A DNA stretch of 64,000 nucleotides from SAR324 cluster bacterium (lineage in GTDB: Bacteria > SAR324 > NAC60-12), in NCBI GenBank assembly GCA_015232315.1, contig JADFZZ010000019.1, positions 1 through 64,000 on the forward strand, given 5' to 3'. Numbering within the stretch: the first letter of the stretch is position 1; every line of letters begins with the position of its first letter. Shown one piece after another: positions 27,640-37,271 of the stretch. The notes below the pieces were generated by a model that had not been told where the DNA came from, searched no databases, and saw nothing but the letters and a program-made list of their open reading frames with translations. The position numbers and the translations under genes are program-made.

Positions 27640-28077
27640 ATGAAAACAGAAATCTGGAATAAAATTTCAAAATCCCTGTTGTGTCTGTTAGTCATTTTTT
27701 CAGTATTGAACAATACAGCACAGGCTCAGGAAAGAGGCCCCCTGATGATGAACGTTGAATTGGGTTTCACCTTAGGCGGTGTAGTCGCCGGAGCTGGTCT
27801 GGGCATACTTGTTTGGGTCACAGACCCTTTAGGTCCGACGCCACTTCTGGACGCGATGGAAGTTGGTGTGGTTATTGGTGCCGTGCTTGGTGCCGGCCTT
27901 GGTTTTTATGTGCTTCGGCAATCTCTGGTATATCCACCCGGTGAGGATCCCAATGTGGATTTTTATAATCAACTTCTGGGACAGCGTGAATTGTACAGAT
28001 CAATCACGCCCACCAATCGTTATGCATCGTCTGCGTCACGGGCATTCAAGATGAATCTTGTAAATTTTAAATTTTAA
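27640..28077 (+). CDS. Secreted glycine-zipper protein (paralogue C)
   Basis: The 145-residue protein has a signal peptide cleaved near AQA-Q. Two glycine-zipper helices follow (GGVVAGAGLGILVW and GVVIGAVLGAGLGFYV), then a linker and a C-terminus ending MNLVNFKF. It is probably translated with the next gene, 7 bp downstream. The two-helix and terminal-Phe plan matches paralogues A, B and D, although the sequences have diverged. No known domain is recognised. Confidence 0.7.
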   Translation: MKTEIWNKISKSLLCLLVIFSVLNNTAQAQERGPLMMNVELGFTLGGVVAGAGLGILVWVTDPLGPTPLLDAMEVGVVIGAVLGAGLGFYVLRQSLVYPPGEDPNVDFYNQLLGQRELYRSITPTNRYASSASRAFKMNLVNFKF

Positions 28078-28084
28078 ACACGTT

Positions 28085-28567
28085 ATGAAAAAACAGCTTC
28101 TAAAATCTTTATTGCTGATTTCATTGTTCTGTTTTTCTGTCACGCTATCCTTTGCCCAGAATGCGGCACCTGGCGCAAACGCCGCGGCAGCACCGGTGGC
28201 ACCCAACATCAAACCTCCCGTTATGCAATCAGTGTTCTGGAACACTTTGCTGGGTTCCGCATGGGGGGCGCTGATGGGAAGTGCCTATGCAATGCAGGAT
28301 AAAAGTGTCGATTTCAGACAATCCCTGATTTATGGCACAACACTTGGTGGATTCATGGGGTATGGCTTTGGAATAGTTCTGGTCATTCGGGGATACAGTT
28401 TTGATCCGACCATCATTCCTGAATCGCCTCTGCCCAAACTCGGCCCGCGACAAGCCAGCAATTTTCCGGATAAACCCGTGCTGGAACTTCAATTGCCTAC
28501 GACCCTTGCGCAAGGCGATTTTAACGTTAATAGTCCCTGGCGGGCATCACTCTCATTTAGCTTTTGA
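28085..28567 (+). CDS. Secreted glycine-zipper protein (paralogue D)
   Basis: The 160-residue protein has a signal peptide cleaved near SFA-Q and a short Ala/Pro-rich spacer. Two GxxxG helices follow (LLGSAWGALMGSAYA and GTTLGGFMGYGFGIV), then a Pro-rich linker and a final WRASLSFSF strand. It overlaps the 3' end of metF on the other strand by 15 bases. Like its three neighbours it may insert in the inner membrane by its helices or reach the outer membrane by its C-terminal signal; the sequence alone cannot decide. Confidence 0.7.
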   Translation: MKKQLLKSLLLISLFCFSVTLSFAQNAAPGANAAAAPVAPNIKPPVMQSVFWNTLLGSAWGALMGSAYAMQDKSVDFRQSLIYGTTLGGFMGYGFGIVLVIRGYSFDPTIIPESPLPKLGPRQASNFPDKPVLELQLPTTLAQGDFNVNSPWRASLSFSF

Positions 28568-29434
28568 GGGACTTCCCGTAATAACCGGCGCTAATTTTTC
28601 AACAGTGTCCAGACGGTTGAGGGCATACAAATGAATTCCCTCAATACCTTCTTTCAATAATCCTTCAATCTGTATCCGGGCATGATCCAGTCCGACCTGG
28701 CGCATGGCCTCGGCATCGTGCTGGTGTGTTTGCAAAGCGTTCAGCAGGGAATCCGGAAGATGGCACCCACACATTCCGGCAAAACGGGTGATTTGTTCCA
28801 GTGACTGTGCCGGCAGAATTCCGGGAATCAGTGGCACATGAATTCCCTGTTTTCGTACTAGATCCCGCCATTTTAAAAACAGATCATTAGCCATAAAACA
28901 CTGGGTAATGATAAACTCCGCACCAGCATCCACCTTTTTCTTCAGGTACATGATATCTGACGCCAGACTTTCAGCTTCAATGTGCCCTTCAGGATAGCCC
29001 GCCGCACCAATGCCAAACTGTTTGCGCTGAACAATCGCTTCAATCAATTCATTGGCATAGGAAAACCCTCCCGTGGGGGGAATAAAATGCTCATTCCCTT
29101 TAGGTGGGTCACCTCTCAACGCCAGAATGTTTTCAATGTTGGAAGCTTTCAGTTCATCCAATACCGTTTCGATTTCATTCCGGGTATGCGCCACACAGGT
29201 GAGATGTGCGGTAGCCTCAATCTGAAGATAATTTTTAATGTATGAAGCCAGTTCATGGGTATTGCTCCGTGTGCTGCCACCAGCACCATAAGTCACTGAA
29301 ATATAATCAGGATGAAAATCCTTGAACTGAATCAGTTTATTTTTGAGTGCCAGCAGTCCCTCAGGTGTTTTCGGCGGAAAAATCTCAATTGAAAAAACGG
29401 GACGCTTTTGATTGTAAATGTTGATAATTCTCAT
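28553..29434 (-). CDS. metF: Methylenetetrahydrofolate reductase
   Basis: The 293-residue flavoenzyme reduces 5,10-methylene-THF to 5-methyl-THF for methionine synthesis. Motifs are FSIEIFPPKTPEG with the catalytic Glu, VTYGAGGSTR, LALRGDPPKG, FIITQCFM for substrate and flavin binding, and PGILPAQS. The length is typical of bacterial MetF. Its 3' end overlaps the convergent paralogue D gene by 15 bases. Confidence 0.95.
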   Translation of the reverse strand: MRIINIYNQKRPVFSIEIFPPKTPEGLLALKNKLIQFKDFHPDYISVTYGAGGSTRSNTHELASYIKNYLQIEATAHLTCVAHTRNEIETVLDELKASNIENILALRGDPPKGNEHFIPPTGGFSYANELIEAIVQRKQFGIGAAGYPEGHIEAESLASDIMYLKKKVDAGAEFIITQCFMANDLFLKWRDLVRKQGIHVPLIPGILPAQSLEQITRFAGMCGCHLPDSLLNALQTHQHDAEAMRQVGLDHARIQIEGLLKEGIEGIHLYALNRLDTVEKLAPVITGSPSKAK

Positions 29435-29493
29435 GAAATATTCCTTGTTGGAGGATGCCTGGCAAGCAGGTTAATTTTGCCTTTCTATCAACA

Positions 29494-29572
29494 GGTAGGG
29501 GCGACTGGCGGGTCGCCCTTACATCATGTCTAGGGTGATGCGGAAAGGTAGGGGCGACCGGCGGGTCGCCCG
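29494..29572. repeat. Two GGGCGACC...GGTCGCCC palindromic repeat units
   Basis: Two direct copies of a short hairpin (GTAGGGGCGAC-TGGCGG-GTCGCCC at 29495-29518 and a near-identical copy at 29548-29571, with GACC in place of GACT) sit between metF and the first RND operon. Each folds into a strong stem of about 8 pairs. REP-like palindromes of this sequence type occur in many unrelated genomes. Confidence 0.7.
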
Positions 29573-29633
29573 TTTTAAATTCAGTCATCAAAAAAGGTGC
29601 ATCATAGTGGAATAACAATGGAGTGCAAGATGA

Positions 29634-32600
29634 TTAGCTCACTGATTCCTGAAAAGGAGAAGACAACCATGCTGTTGTTTTTTTCACAAAAGACACAGCG
29701 TCATCCAGAATCAAATACAGCACAGGAATCAGCACCAGGGTGATGACCGTTGCGAACATCACACCAAAAGCCAGACTCAGTGCCATGGGAATCAGGAACC
29801 TGGCTTGCAGGGATTGCTCAAAAATCATTGGAATCAGACCGAAAAAGGTGGTCAGTGAGGTGAGCAATATCGGGCGAAATCGCCGCACACCAGCCTCCAG
29901 AATCGACTGAATCAGCGTTTCACCATTTTCTCGTGCCTGATTGATAAAATCCACCATGATCAACGAGTCATTGACCACAATTCCAGTGAGAGCGACAATT
30001 CCCATCATGCTGATGATACTGAGATCATAGCCCATGAAAAAATGTCCCCAGATTGCGCCAATGACGCCAAAGGGAATCGCTGACATGATGATGATCGGTT
30101 GCAGATAACTCCGGAATTGCAATGCCAATAAGCCGAAAATCATGAACAGTGCCAGAATTCCATATTTTTTCAGACTGTCCATGGATTCCTTTTGTGCACT
30201 GCTGGCACCTTCAAAGGAAATGTGTAACTGGGGAAACTGCTCTTTGAGTTCCTTCACAATCCCGGACTGAAGACCAAGGACAATTTCGTTGCTGTTGCTG
30301 ACATTCTCATCGACAGACGCTGAGACATTGACAATCCGTTGTCCATCAATCCGTTCGATCTGACTGAAGGCCTGATTTTTCCGCAGAAAAGCTACCTGAA
30401 ACAGTGGCATTTCCTGTCCTTGCGGAGATCTCACGATCATGGTTTCCAGATTTTGAAACCAGCTTCGTTCCTCAATCGGATATCGCAATTTGACGTTCAC
30501 CTCATTCTGATCCCTGATGAATTTCAGGACTTCAATGCCTTGAAATGCCGCACGGATCTGCTGGGTAAGTCCCTGCTCATTGAATCCGGCCAACACACCT
30601 TCCGGCCTCAAGGACAACTGGATTTCCGGTTTTCCGTCAGAAAGATTATCGTCAATGTTACTCACTCCGGGATATTGGGACATTTCCTGTTTCAGACGAC
30701 TTACCAGTGTGTCCAGAATGAAAAAATCAGGATGGGACATCTGAATTTCCAGATCGTTTGCCGGGCCGGCACCCGTGCTGAAACGAAACTGTAACGCTTC
30801 CGCACCTGGAATTTCTCCAACGAGAGTCTGCCATTTCCGGGTAAATTCTGCGGCTGAAAAGCCACGCTCGTCCAAGGACTTGAGGTACACATTGACACTG
30901 GACTCATTGCCGCCGCCATTGCCGGACACACTGAACACGCCTGTGGAAACCGGATGTTTTTTCTCGTCTTCATATTTTCGTATCAAGACCTGCGCATCCT
31001 GAATCATTTTTGCGGTGGCCGCCTCTGTCAAATGAGCGGGGGTTCCAAATGGCATGGTCAACGATGCCCGCACCACATCCGCGTCAATCTTGGGCATGAA
31101 CGTGAATTTCATACGTCCTCCAGCCACAAAACCCACAGAGCAAAGAATCATGAACACCGCCAAGGCCAAGGAGGTGTAGCGGAATTCCAGCGCGATCCGG
31201 AGCGACACCAGATAAATTTTATGACTGACAAATTCAAGGCCTCTGCTGACATAGCGTCTTACAATTTCGAGCAAACCCGAACCGGGGAATTTCCAACGGG
31301 AAGGATGCGATAGATGCGCAGGAAGAATGAACAAGGATTCAATCAGGGAAAAGCCAAGAATGATGATCACAATATATGGAATGATGACAAAAAACTTGCC
31401 GGTTGTTCCCGGTACAAAAAAGAGTGGCGTGAAGGCGGCCATTGTGGTCAGAACCGACATGACGACTGGAATACTGATCTCCCGGGCACCTTCCACAGCC
31501 GCCTGTTCCGGTGTCAGGCCTTTTTCCTGGTAGGTATAAATATTCTCTCCGACAACAATGGCATCATCCACCACAATTCCCAACATCAGAATATACGCGA
31601 ACAATGAAATCATATTGATACTCGCGCCAAGAGCCGGCATGAGTCCCAATGCGCCCAGAAACGCGACAGGAATACCCATCATGATCCAAAAGGACAGTTT
31701 GACATCAAGGAACAATGCCAGAACCACAAACACCAGGATCAGTCCCATCCGCAGGTTCCGCATCAGCAGATCGATCCTGTCCTGAAGAATCCGGGAACGA
31801 TCATTGAGAATGGCAATACGCAGAGATGCCGGAAGCCGTGGATTGAGGCTTGTCAGCATTTCCTGGACAACCTCTGAAATGCGGGTAGGTGTTTGATCCC
31901 CAACACGGTAGACATCAATCAGCGTTGCGGGAAATCCATTGTAGGTTTTTTTGAGATCCGATTCTTCCAGAGTATCCTGAATGTTGGCGATTTCTCCAAG
32001 AGTCACCACCCCCTGAGAGTCGGTGATGACAGGAATTTCAGCATATTCAGCAGCACTGTATCTTCGTGATTTTGTGCGGATCAGGATGTCCCCCGCGGCC
32101 GTTTTAAGCTTGCCGGCCGGAAGATCCAGCGTGTATTGACGGATAATCTGTGAAATTTGAGGGAGCGTGAGCTGATATCTGCGTAACTGGGCTTCTGAAA
32201 TTTCAATACTGATTTCAGAACCAAGACTGTCTGCTGTTTCAGCCTGTGTGATTTCGGGATTTTGAAGCAACGTGTCTTTAACGATTTCAGACCATTCTTT
32301 GAGAATTTGTGGAGAAGCATCCCCATAAATGACCAGCGAAAGCACACCACGTTTGATCTGTACGAGCTGAACCATTGGGGCTTCAGCGTCTTCCGGAATG
32401 GTGGTAATCCGGTCAACCGCGTATTTGACTTCTTCAAGAACCTTGGCCTGATCTGAATCCGCCTCCAGTTCAAGGAGCAATCTTCCTGCCCCTTCATAAG
32501 ACCAGGACTGGATTTTTTTTATCCCATCAATGGATTGAACCGCCTTTTCCACCGGGATGCACAAGGCTTCTTCGATTTCTGAGGGGGGGGCTCCCGGATA

Positions 32601-32744
32601 AGGGATGACGATCTGGATACTGTCCAGATCAAACTCCGGAAAAACTTCCTGACGGGTATCCGTTCCAATCAGCAATCCCGCGCCCACAATCATGAACATC
32701 AGCAAGTTGGACGCGACCTTGTTCTGTGCCATCCAGCGAATCAT
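29634..32744 (-). CDS. RND efflux transporter inner-membrane subunit (pump 1)
   Basis: The 1036-residue protein has the AcrB/HAE layout: 12 membrane helices and two large periplasmic loops, with an N-terminal helix of the form NKVASNLLMFMIV. A conserved proton-relay pair is visible in LGIVVDDAIVVGEN near residue 395. Members export drugs, metals or lipids using the proton gradient. The start codon overlaps the stop of the adaptor gene by 4 bases (ATGA). An outer-membrane TolC-like factor is not present here. Confidence 0.92.
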   Translation of the reverse strand: MIRWMAQNKVASNLLMFMIVGAGLLIGTDTRQEVFPEFDLDSIQIVIPYPGAPPSEIEEALCIPVEKAVQSIDGIKKIQSWSYEGAGRLLLELEADSDQAKVLEEVKYAVDRITTIPEDAEAPMVQLVQIKRGVLSLVIYGDASPQILKEWSEIVKDTLLQNPEITQAETADSLGSEISIEISEAQLRRYQLTLPQISQIIRQYTLDLPAGKLKTAAGDILIRTKSRRYSAAEYAEIPVITDSQGVVTLGEIANIQDTLEESDLKKTYNGFPATLIDVYRVGDQTPTRISEVVQEMLTSLNPRLPASLRIAILNDRSRILQDRIDLLMRNLRMGLILVFVVLALFLDVKLSFWIMMGIPVAFLGALGLMPALGASINMISLFAYILMLGIVVDDAIVVGENIYTYQEKGLTPEQAAVEGAREISIPVVMSVLTTMAAFTPLFFVPGTTGKFFVIIPYIVIIILGFSLIESLFILPAHLSHPSRWKFPGSGLLEIVRRYVSRGLEFVSHKIYLVSLRIALEFRYTSLALAVFMILCSVGFVAGGRMKFTFMPKIDADVVRASLTMPFGTPAHLTEAATAKMIQDAQVLIRKYEDEKKHPVSTGVFSVSGNGGGNESSVNVYLKSLDERGFSAAEFTRKWQTLVGEIPGAEALQFRFSTGAGPANDLEIQMSHPDFFILDTLVSRLKQEMSQYPGVSNIDDNLSDGKPEIQLSLRPEGVLAGFNEQGLTQQIRAAFQGIEVLKFIRDQNEVNVKLRYPIEERSWFQNLETMIVRSPQGQEMPLFQVAFLRKNQAFSQIERIDGQRIVNVSASVDENVSNSNEIVLGLQSGIVKELKEQFPQLHISFEGASSAQKESMDSLKKYGILALFMIFGLLALQFRSYLQPIIIMSAIPFGVIGAIWGHFFMGYDLSIISMMGIVALTGIVVNDSLIMVDFINQARENGETLIQSILEAGVRRFRPILLTSLTTFFGLIPMIFEQSLQARFLIPMALSLAFGVMFATVITLVLIPVLYLILDDAVSFVKKTTAWLSSPFQESVS

Positions 32745-33748
32745 AGTGACACTCCTGCCGTTTGCGGACTGATATTGGTCCGGGCGGAATCCACACGTTC
32801 CATCCTGACCTTTAATCCTGAGGAGGCACCTTTCAGTGGTGACGTGATGAGTTCATCACCGGGCATGATCCCTGATTTCACAAAAGCAAACTCCATATTT
32901 TTGAAAATAACCTGAACTGGTTGCACGAATAGCAGGCCTTCCTTAACCAGCCAGACCGTATCTGATCCATGCAGGGCCGCAATCGGCACAGGATAGACAT
33001 TTTCCAGTGTCTGTCCGGGAATTGTCACATCCACAAACGCTCCCAGAAACAGGGGAACCAGAGCCTGTGTGTCAGAAAGGCGAAAGGGATCCTGAACTTC
33101 CAGGATGATCTGCATCATCATTCCCTGGTTGGTCACGCCCATCAGATAACGGCGTGCCATGGCTCGCCATGTTTCGGTGTCTGTGCCGGTTTTCATGGAA
33201 ATCATGGAAATGGCGTTGATCTGGTTTGGTGGTGTCTGCTGTGGGATCCATTTGAGCAGGGAGAGCGGCAAGTCCATGACCACTTCAGCGGTATCGCTGT
33301 TGACGAGCGTGGCCAACGGGGTTCCGGGCGTGATATATTGTCCGATGGTCAGATTTGAGGATTGTACGGTTCCATTGAACGGCGCTTTGAGCACTGTCAA
33401 CTCCAGATTAGCATTGTTCAGCGGGTTCAGGGAAATAAGGATTTCTCCTTTTCTGAAAAATTTTCCTTTATCCAGTTTCTCATTGATCCATTGAATCGTC
33501 CCTGTAATTTGTGGCGTCAAAATCATCTGTTGTGAGGCTTTGACCACACCATGCCCCTTGATTTCAATCTGATGTTGTGTGGGGTGCATGGTTCGTGTCT
33601 GAACCAGATGTCCCTTGAATTCAGGAATCTCTTTTTTCGCGACGGGACGAGACTTGACCAGGAACAGCATGAGAACAACTCCTGCGGCAAGGATCAGGGG
33701 CGGAAGTGAAAAACGAATTATTTTTTTGATCAGCGACACGAGGCGCAT
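32741..33748 (-). CDS. Membrane-fusion (periplasmic adaptor) protein of RND pump 1
   Basis: The 335-residue protein has an N-terminal membrane anchor (about 12-30) and the adaptor layout with a lipoyl-like barrel: GHGVVKASQQMILTPQITG, LDKGKFFRKGEILISLNP, then LKAPFNGTVQSSNLTIGQYI. The helical hairpin is nearly absent, as in short adaptors. It bridges the pump to an outer-membrane channel. It overlaps the RND gene by 4 bases, so the two form one operon. Confidence 0.9.
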   Translation of the reverse strand: MRLVSLIKKIIRFSLPPLILAAGVVLMLFLVKSRPVAKKEIPEFKGHLVQTRTMHPTQHQIEIKGHGVVKASQQMILTPQITGTIQWINEKLDKGKFFRKGEILISLNPLNNANLELTVLKAPFNGTVQSSNLTIGQYITPGTPLATLVNSDTAEVVMDLPLSLLKWIPQQTPPNQINAISMISMKTGTDTETWRAMARRYLMGVTNQGMMMQIILEVQDPFRLSDTQALVPLFLGAFVDVTIPGQTLENVYPVPIAALHGSDTVWLVKEGLLFVQPVQVIFKNMEFAFVKSGIMPGDELITSPLKGASSGLKVRMERVDSARTNISPQTAGVSL

Positions 33749-33903
33749 AGTTATCCATCACTCAAGGTTGTCAAATACTGATGCTGAAAGAAGGCCGTCA
33801 AGTGGGGGAAGCGTAAAATTGAATCATTGGAGAGGCAAGGGATTTTATTAAAGAAATCCCCCTGAAATCATGGAGAACATCGACCTCAGGGAGAAAACCG
33901 GTT

Positions 33904-36048
33904 TTACATTACAGGTTGGCTGTCCAGAACCTTGGCATGATAATCCTGAATCTGTTTATTGAAGGAACGGGAAACCCCATTGCCTTTGTAGGTTGCCCCC
34001 AGATAGAGGGTTCCCAGTGAGATTTTGCGCTCAACACTTTTGTTGGCGGGGACACGGACTGTGAATTTTTTGACATATTTTTCAGTCTGGCTTCCAGATC
34101 TAACATTGCCTGACATATCCACACTCCATGTCGAAATCACGTTGGTATCCACAAAAACCTGAACATCGAACGCTTTTTGCGCTTTGGATACTAACTTTAA
34201 ATTGAATTCCAGTGGGATTTTTTCACGTTCATACTGTGATTTCTGGATCACTCGTGAAAGCAACGTCATTGATACATCAAATTCCGGTGGAGCCTCATCC
34301 AGTCCGATAACCTTGACAACTTCAGGCTTTTTCTGTGGAGTCGGAATCGGAAGTTCTTCGGGGGTATCGTCCATATTGATGTTGACCACTTTTTTCTCAG
34401 GAATAGGTGGCGTGATGATTTTCTTTTCAGGAATCACCGGTGCGGGCTCATCCATATTGATGCTGATCAGTTTTTTTTCTGGAATTACCTGGGTCGGTTC
34501 AGGATTGATTTCAATCTTTTTCACCGCAACCTGAGCAGGTTCAGGATTGATTTCAATCTTTTTCACCGCAACCTGAGCAGGTTCAGGATTGATTTCAATC
34601 TTTTTTACAGCAGGCTGTGGTGTTTCCGCGATTTCAATTTTTTTCTCTACCACAACCGGAGGAGGTTCCGGTTGTCTGGATTCAATCACAATTGCTTTGA
34701 CTTCAGCCGGTTGAGCCATGTCAATGGTTTCAGGTTCTTTTCCGGAGCCGTCAGGAACAATATAATCACTTCCGCGGTACTGGACAAAATAGGAATACAT
34801 TGCCGGTAAATGATAGGCGGAAGTCACTGTGATTTCACCACTTTTCCCCGGGGATAAGGCCGCGGCCGGAACTTTAATGGCTGTGGACATTCTCAAGGCT
34901 GGTTGCATGACTGATATTTCATCATGTGTGATTGAAATATTTTTTGCCAGAAGTTTGGCTTTGGTATTCACCGCAATCGGCAGGTACCGTTCCTGGTATT
35001 GATATACTCCCGGCCGAAGTTTTTTAAGATAAACAGTATCCTGCCAGTTCACCAGCACTTCAGGGAGTGGAAGGGATGACAGCTCCAGGTCTTTCTGAAC
35101 GCGCTGGTCAAACAATTCTGCTTTATTCACAAATTGTTGGGTTGCCAGATCATAAACCGATTGTTTGCTCTGTCCTGTTTTACCTTCGCTCAACACATAG
35201 ACGCCTTCAAAATCGAAAGCGATTTTTGAGGTGCTGCGTGAGGTGTTGAACGAGGTTACGAGCTTTTGACCATTGATTTCCCATACCCTGATTTTGCCAT
35301 CGTTGTTCAAGACTGCCAGCAATTGTTTGTCAGGACTGATCGCTGTTGCCTGGATTGCCCCCATGTCTTTGAACACACTCAGTTCTTTCTGGGTTTCCAT
35401 ATCATAGACAATCACACTGGTCGGCTTGTCTGCCGGTTGTTCTGAAACTACAACCAATTTGTTATCCCGACTGAAAATCAGCATGCTGTCCGCATTTTCA
35501 TTTTTTTTGATATAGGCCACCGCAGTACTTTCCGGAATTTTAACAATGGTGATATGGGTCGGAAAAATGTGTGCCATCAAACTGAGATCAGCATTCAACA
35601 CTTCAAATGCGCCGCCGCCTTTTCCACGGGCCAGATCAATGGCCACCGGAGAAAAATTGGTTCCAATCCCAAATTGTTTGCTGTCTGGCGGTTGCAAAAT
35701 ACGGAAGTTGATCGCAAACGCGCGTTGGTAAATACGTGTGTCTGTGAAGGGGGCAATCTGTTTCTGATGAAGATGATTCACAGCTTTTTCAAAGGCTTCC
35801 TTGCTCCAGGGACTTGCAGGGAACAGCTTTAGAAATTCCCGGTACCCCCTTTCAGTGCCATGCAGGGATACGACTTCCCAAAACTGTTTGGCAATTGCTT
35901 GCTGTTCTGCGGGAGAGCGTTCCGCAACCGGCGTTTTGTTGAGATCTTTTTGAAGCAGATACATCGGTTGTGCTGAAAACAGTGGTACGGGATGAATGCT
36001 TAAAACAACAATCACCATCAAAATTTGAGTCAACCATTTTTTAGACAT
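33904..36048 (-). CDS. Periplasmic WD-like repeat protein with TolA-like KKIEI repeat linker
   Basis: The protein has a signal peptide (MSKKWLTQ, cleaved near LFSA-Q). An alpha-helical segment follows, then about 300 residues of WD/beta-propeller-like strands (AISPDKQLLAVLNNDGKIRVWE is typical). A long repetitive Pro/Lys/Glu linker comes next with KKIEINPEP units, and the protein ends in a C-terminal beta-rich domain. An ATG at 36048 is chosen because it opens the signal peptide; a longer frame begins at 36126. The linker could span the periplasm, as in TolA. Function unknown. Confidence 0.65.
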   Translation of the reverse strand: MSKKWLTQILMVIVVLSIHPVPLFSAQPMYLLQKDLNKTPVAERSPAEQQAIAKQFWEVVSLHGTERGYREFLKLFPASPWSKEAFEKAVNHLHQKQIAPFTDTRIYQRAFAINFRILQPPDSKQFGIGTNFSPVAIDLARGKGGGAFEVLNADLSLMAHIFPTHITIVKIPESTAVAYIKKNENADSMLIFSRDNKLVVVSEQPADKPTSVIVYDMETQKELSVFKDMGAIQATAISPDKQLLAVLNNDGKIRVWEINGQKLVTSFNTSRSTSKIAFDFEGVYVLSEGKTGQSKQSVYDLATQQFVNKAELFDQRVQKDLELSSLPLPEVLVNWQDTVYLKKLRPGVYQYQERYLPIAVNTKAKLLAKNISITHDEISVMQPALRMSTAIKVPAAALSPGKSGEITVTSAYHLPAMYSYFVQYRGSDYIVPDGSGKEPETIDMAQPAEVKAIVIESRQPEPPPVVVEKKIEIAETPQPAVKKIEINPEPAQVAVKKIEINPEPAQVAVKKIEINPEPTQVIPEKKLISINMDEPAPVIPEKKIITPPIPEKKVVNINMDDTPEELPIPTPQKKPEVVKVIGLDEAPPEFDVSMTLLSRVIQKSQYEREKIPLEFNLKLVSKAQKAFDVQVFVDTNVISTWSVDMSGNVRSGSQTEKYVKKFTVRVPANKSVERKISLGTLYLGATYKGNGVSRSFNKQIQDYHAKVLDSQPVM
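34496..34609 (-). repeat. 42-bp tandem repeat in coding sequence
   Basis: Three copies of a 42-bp unit, starting at about 34496, 34538 and 34580, encode the VKKIEINPEPAQVA repeats of the surrounding gene; the third diverges. Near-identical DNA suggests recent or homogenised expansion. Confidence 0.85.
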
Positions 36049-36173
36049 AAGCTTACTTTTAGAACAAAAGTTATAGAAACAAAGTGAGTCTGTGTTTCTT
36101 TTAAAAGAAAGAAATATTTTAATCAATCCCCTGATGAAAATTTATTTCATTCTGAGCAAATATTTTTCCGACA

Positions 36174-36527
36174 TCATTCCTGTCTTTTTAAGTCATTGCC
36201 GCAGATTTTAAGTTCTTTTCCAAGATTCCATCCCTGGCAAATGAGGGCGAGTTTGCAGGCCTCTTTCCAGTCAACACAAGCGTTTTCATAATTTTTCAAT
36301 CCATACCACGCGCTTCCACGTTTATGGTATGCTTCCGCGAAGTCGGGTGAGAATTGCAGTGCCAATGAAAAATTATCAATACTTTTCAGAAATTCCTGTG
36401 TTTTCAGGTAAGAGTTGCCTTTAAGAAAATAGACCCGGGCGTTCAACATCCTGTTTTCCGCCAATCCTGTGGAAGCCTGGAAACAAAAAAATATAATTGC
36501 GAGCAAGCCGGGAATCGTTTTGTTCAT
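36174..36527 (-). CDS. Secreted TPR-like protein
   Basis: The 117-residue protein has a signal peptide cleaved near GLAE. One or two tetratricopeptide repeats follow, with typical spacing: YFLKGNSYLKTQEF, FSLALQFSPDFAEAYHKRGSAWYGLKNYENA and a last helix with three Cys. TPR domains bind proteins, probably in the periplasm. Nothing suggests an enzyme. The large repeat protein gene follows on the same strand and may be transcribed with it. Confidence 0.7.
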   Translation of the reverse strand: MNKTIPGLLAIIFFCFQASTGLAENRMLNARVYFLKGNSYLKTQEFLKSIDNFSLALQFSPDFAEAYHKRGSAWYGLKNYENACVDWKEACKLALICQGWNLGKELKICGNDLKRQE

Positions 36528-36591
36528 TTTTTAAATGGGGAAGGGTGTTCGTGTCTATATTATTGACAGGACATTAAGCTGGAAGAACAAT

Positions 36592-36972
36592 TCAGAGGAT
36601 ATCCTCAAACAGGGAATCCTCTGCCCTGACATCCTGCAAAAATTCCTCTGAAATGTCTGGTTCTGAAACAAATGGAATTTCCGCGATCGGAGTGGGTAAG
36701 GTTCTGGTTTTCCATGTTTCAAACTCACTGGAAATCACTTCTGGAGATTCTCCTGAAAACAGTCTTTTTTGCAAGGATTCCAGTATTTGTCTTTCCTGGA
36801 TGTCGTCTCTGACAGTATGCCAGCCTTGCTCTTCAATTTCCTGATGTATCTTCACAAAAATCTGTTTTGCGGGGCCGGACAGCGTTGCCGTAGGTTTTTG
36901 TTGTCTATTGTCTGTCGGTAACATGCCAGAAACAGCATCCATTTTTTTATTACCGGCATTTAGATTTTTCAT
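36592..36972 (-). CDS. Small hypothetical cytoplasmic protein
   Basis: The 126-residue acidic, Ser/Glu-rich protein has no signal peptide or membrane segment. It may contain a helical anti-sigma-factor-like or FlgM-like part (helix-rich, ending EDSLFEDIL), but no motif supports this firmly. It is followed by the TPR gene on the same strand. Its existence rests on ORF length and codon pattern only. Confidence 0.5.
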   Translation of the reverse strand: MKNLNAGNKKMDAVSGMLPTDNRQQKPTATLSGPAKQIFVKIHQEIEEQGWHTVRDDIQERQILESLQKRLFSGESPEVISSEFETWKTRTLPTPIAEIPFVSEPDISEEFLQDVRAEDSLFEDIL

Positions 36973-37271
36973 ACTGAATCTCTCCCTGTTTTACAAAAGT
37001 GGACCATCCTGGTCACAGATATTCGGGAATTTGGCTTTTCCATGAACACCAAACGTTGATATATCAAGCAATACCTTTGCCAATAAATAGGAGTGAGACG
37101 CATTTATCATTAAATTCAAGTGTCACAATCGTGATTATGAGGAACCGGTTCTGTGATATCATCGCGATTTCAATGATAATTCTGAGTTTCTATAACATTG
37201 ACTATCATTGGCCAAATGGATAAAAACACACCCATTGCGAAAAATTTTAGAACATCCAACAGGAGGGGCTT
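36973..37271. promoter_or_regulatory. Divergent intergenic region with CAATGATA inverted repeat
   Basis: This 299-bp gap separates two divergent genes. CAATGATA at 37171-37178 and TATCATTG at 37203-37210 form an inverted repeat with 24 bases between the arms, the layout of an operator or a hairpin. A short palindrome GAACCGGTTC (37142-37151) is nearby. No gene or RNA is recognised. Confidence 0.35.

Noticed and set aside
37142-37210. Fur box in the divergent region
   Set aside because: Only part of GATAATGATAATCATTATC is matched and the spacing is wrong; kept as an unspecified inverted repeat.
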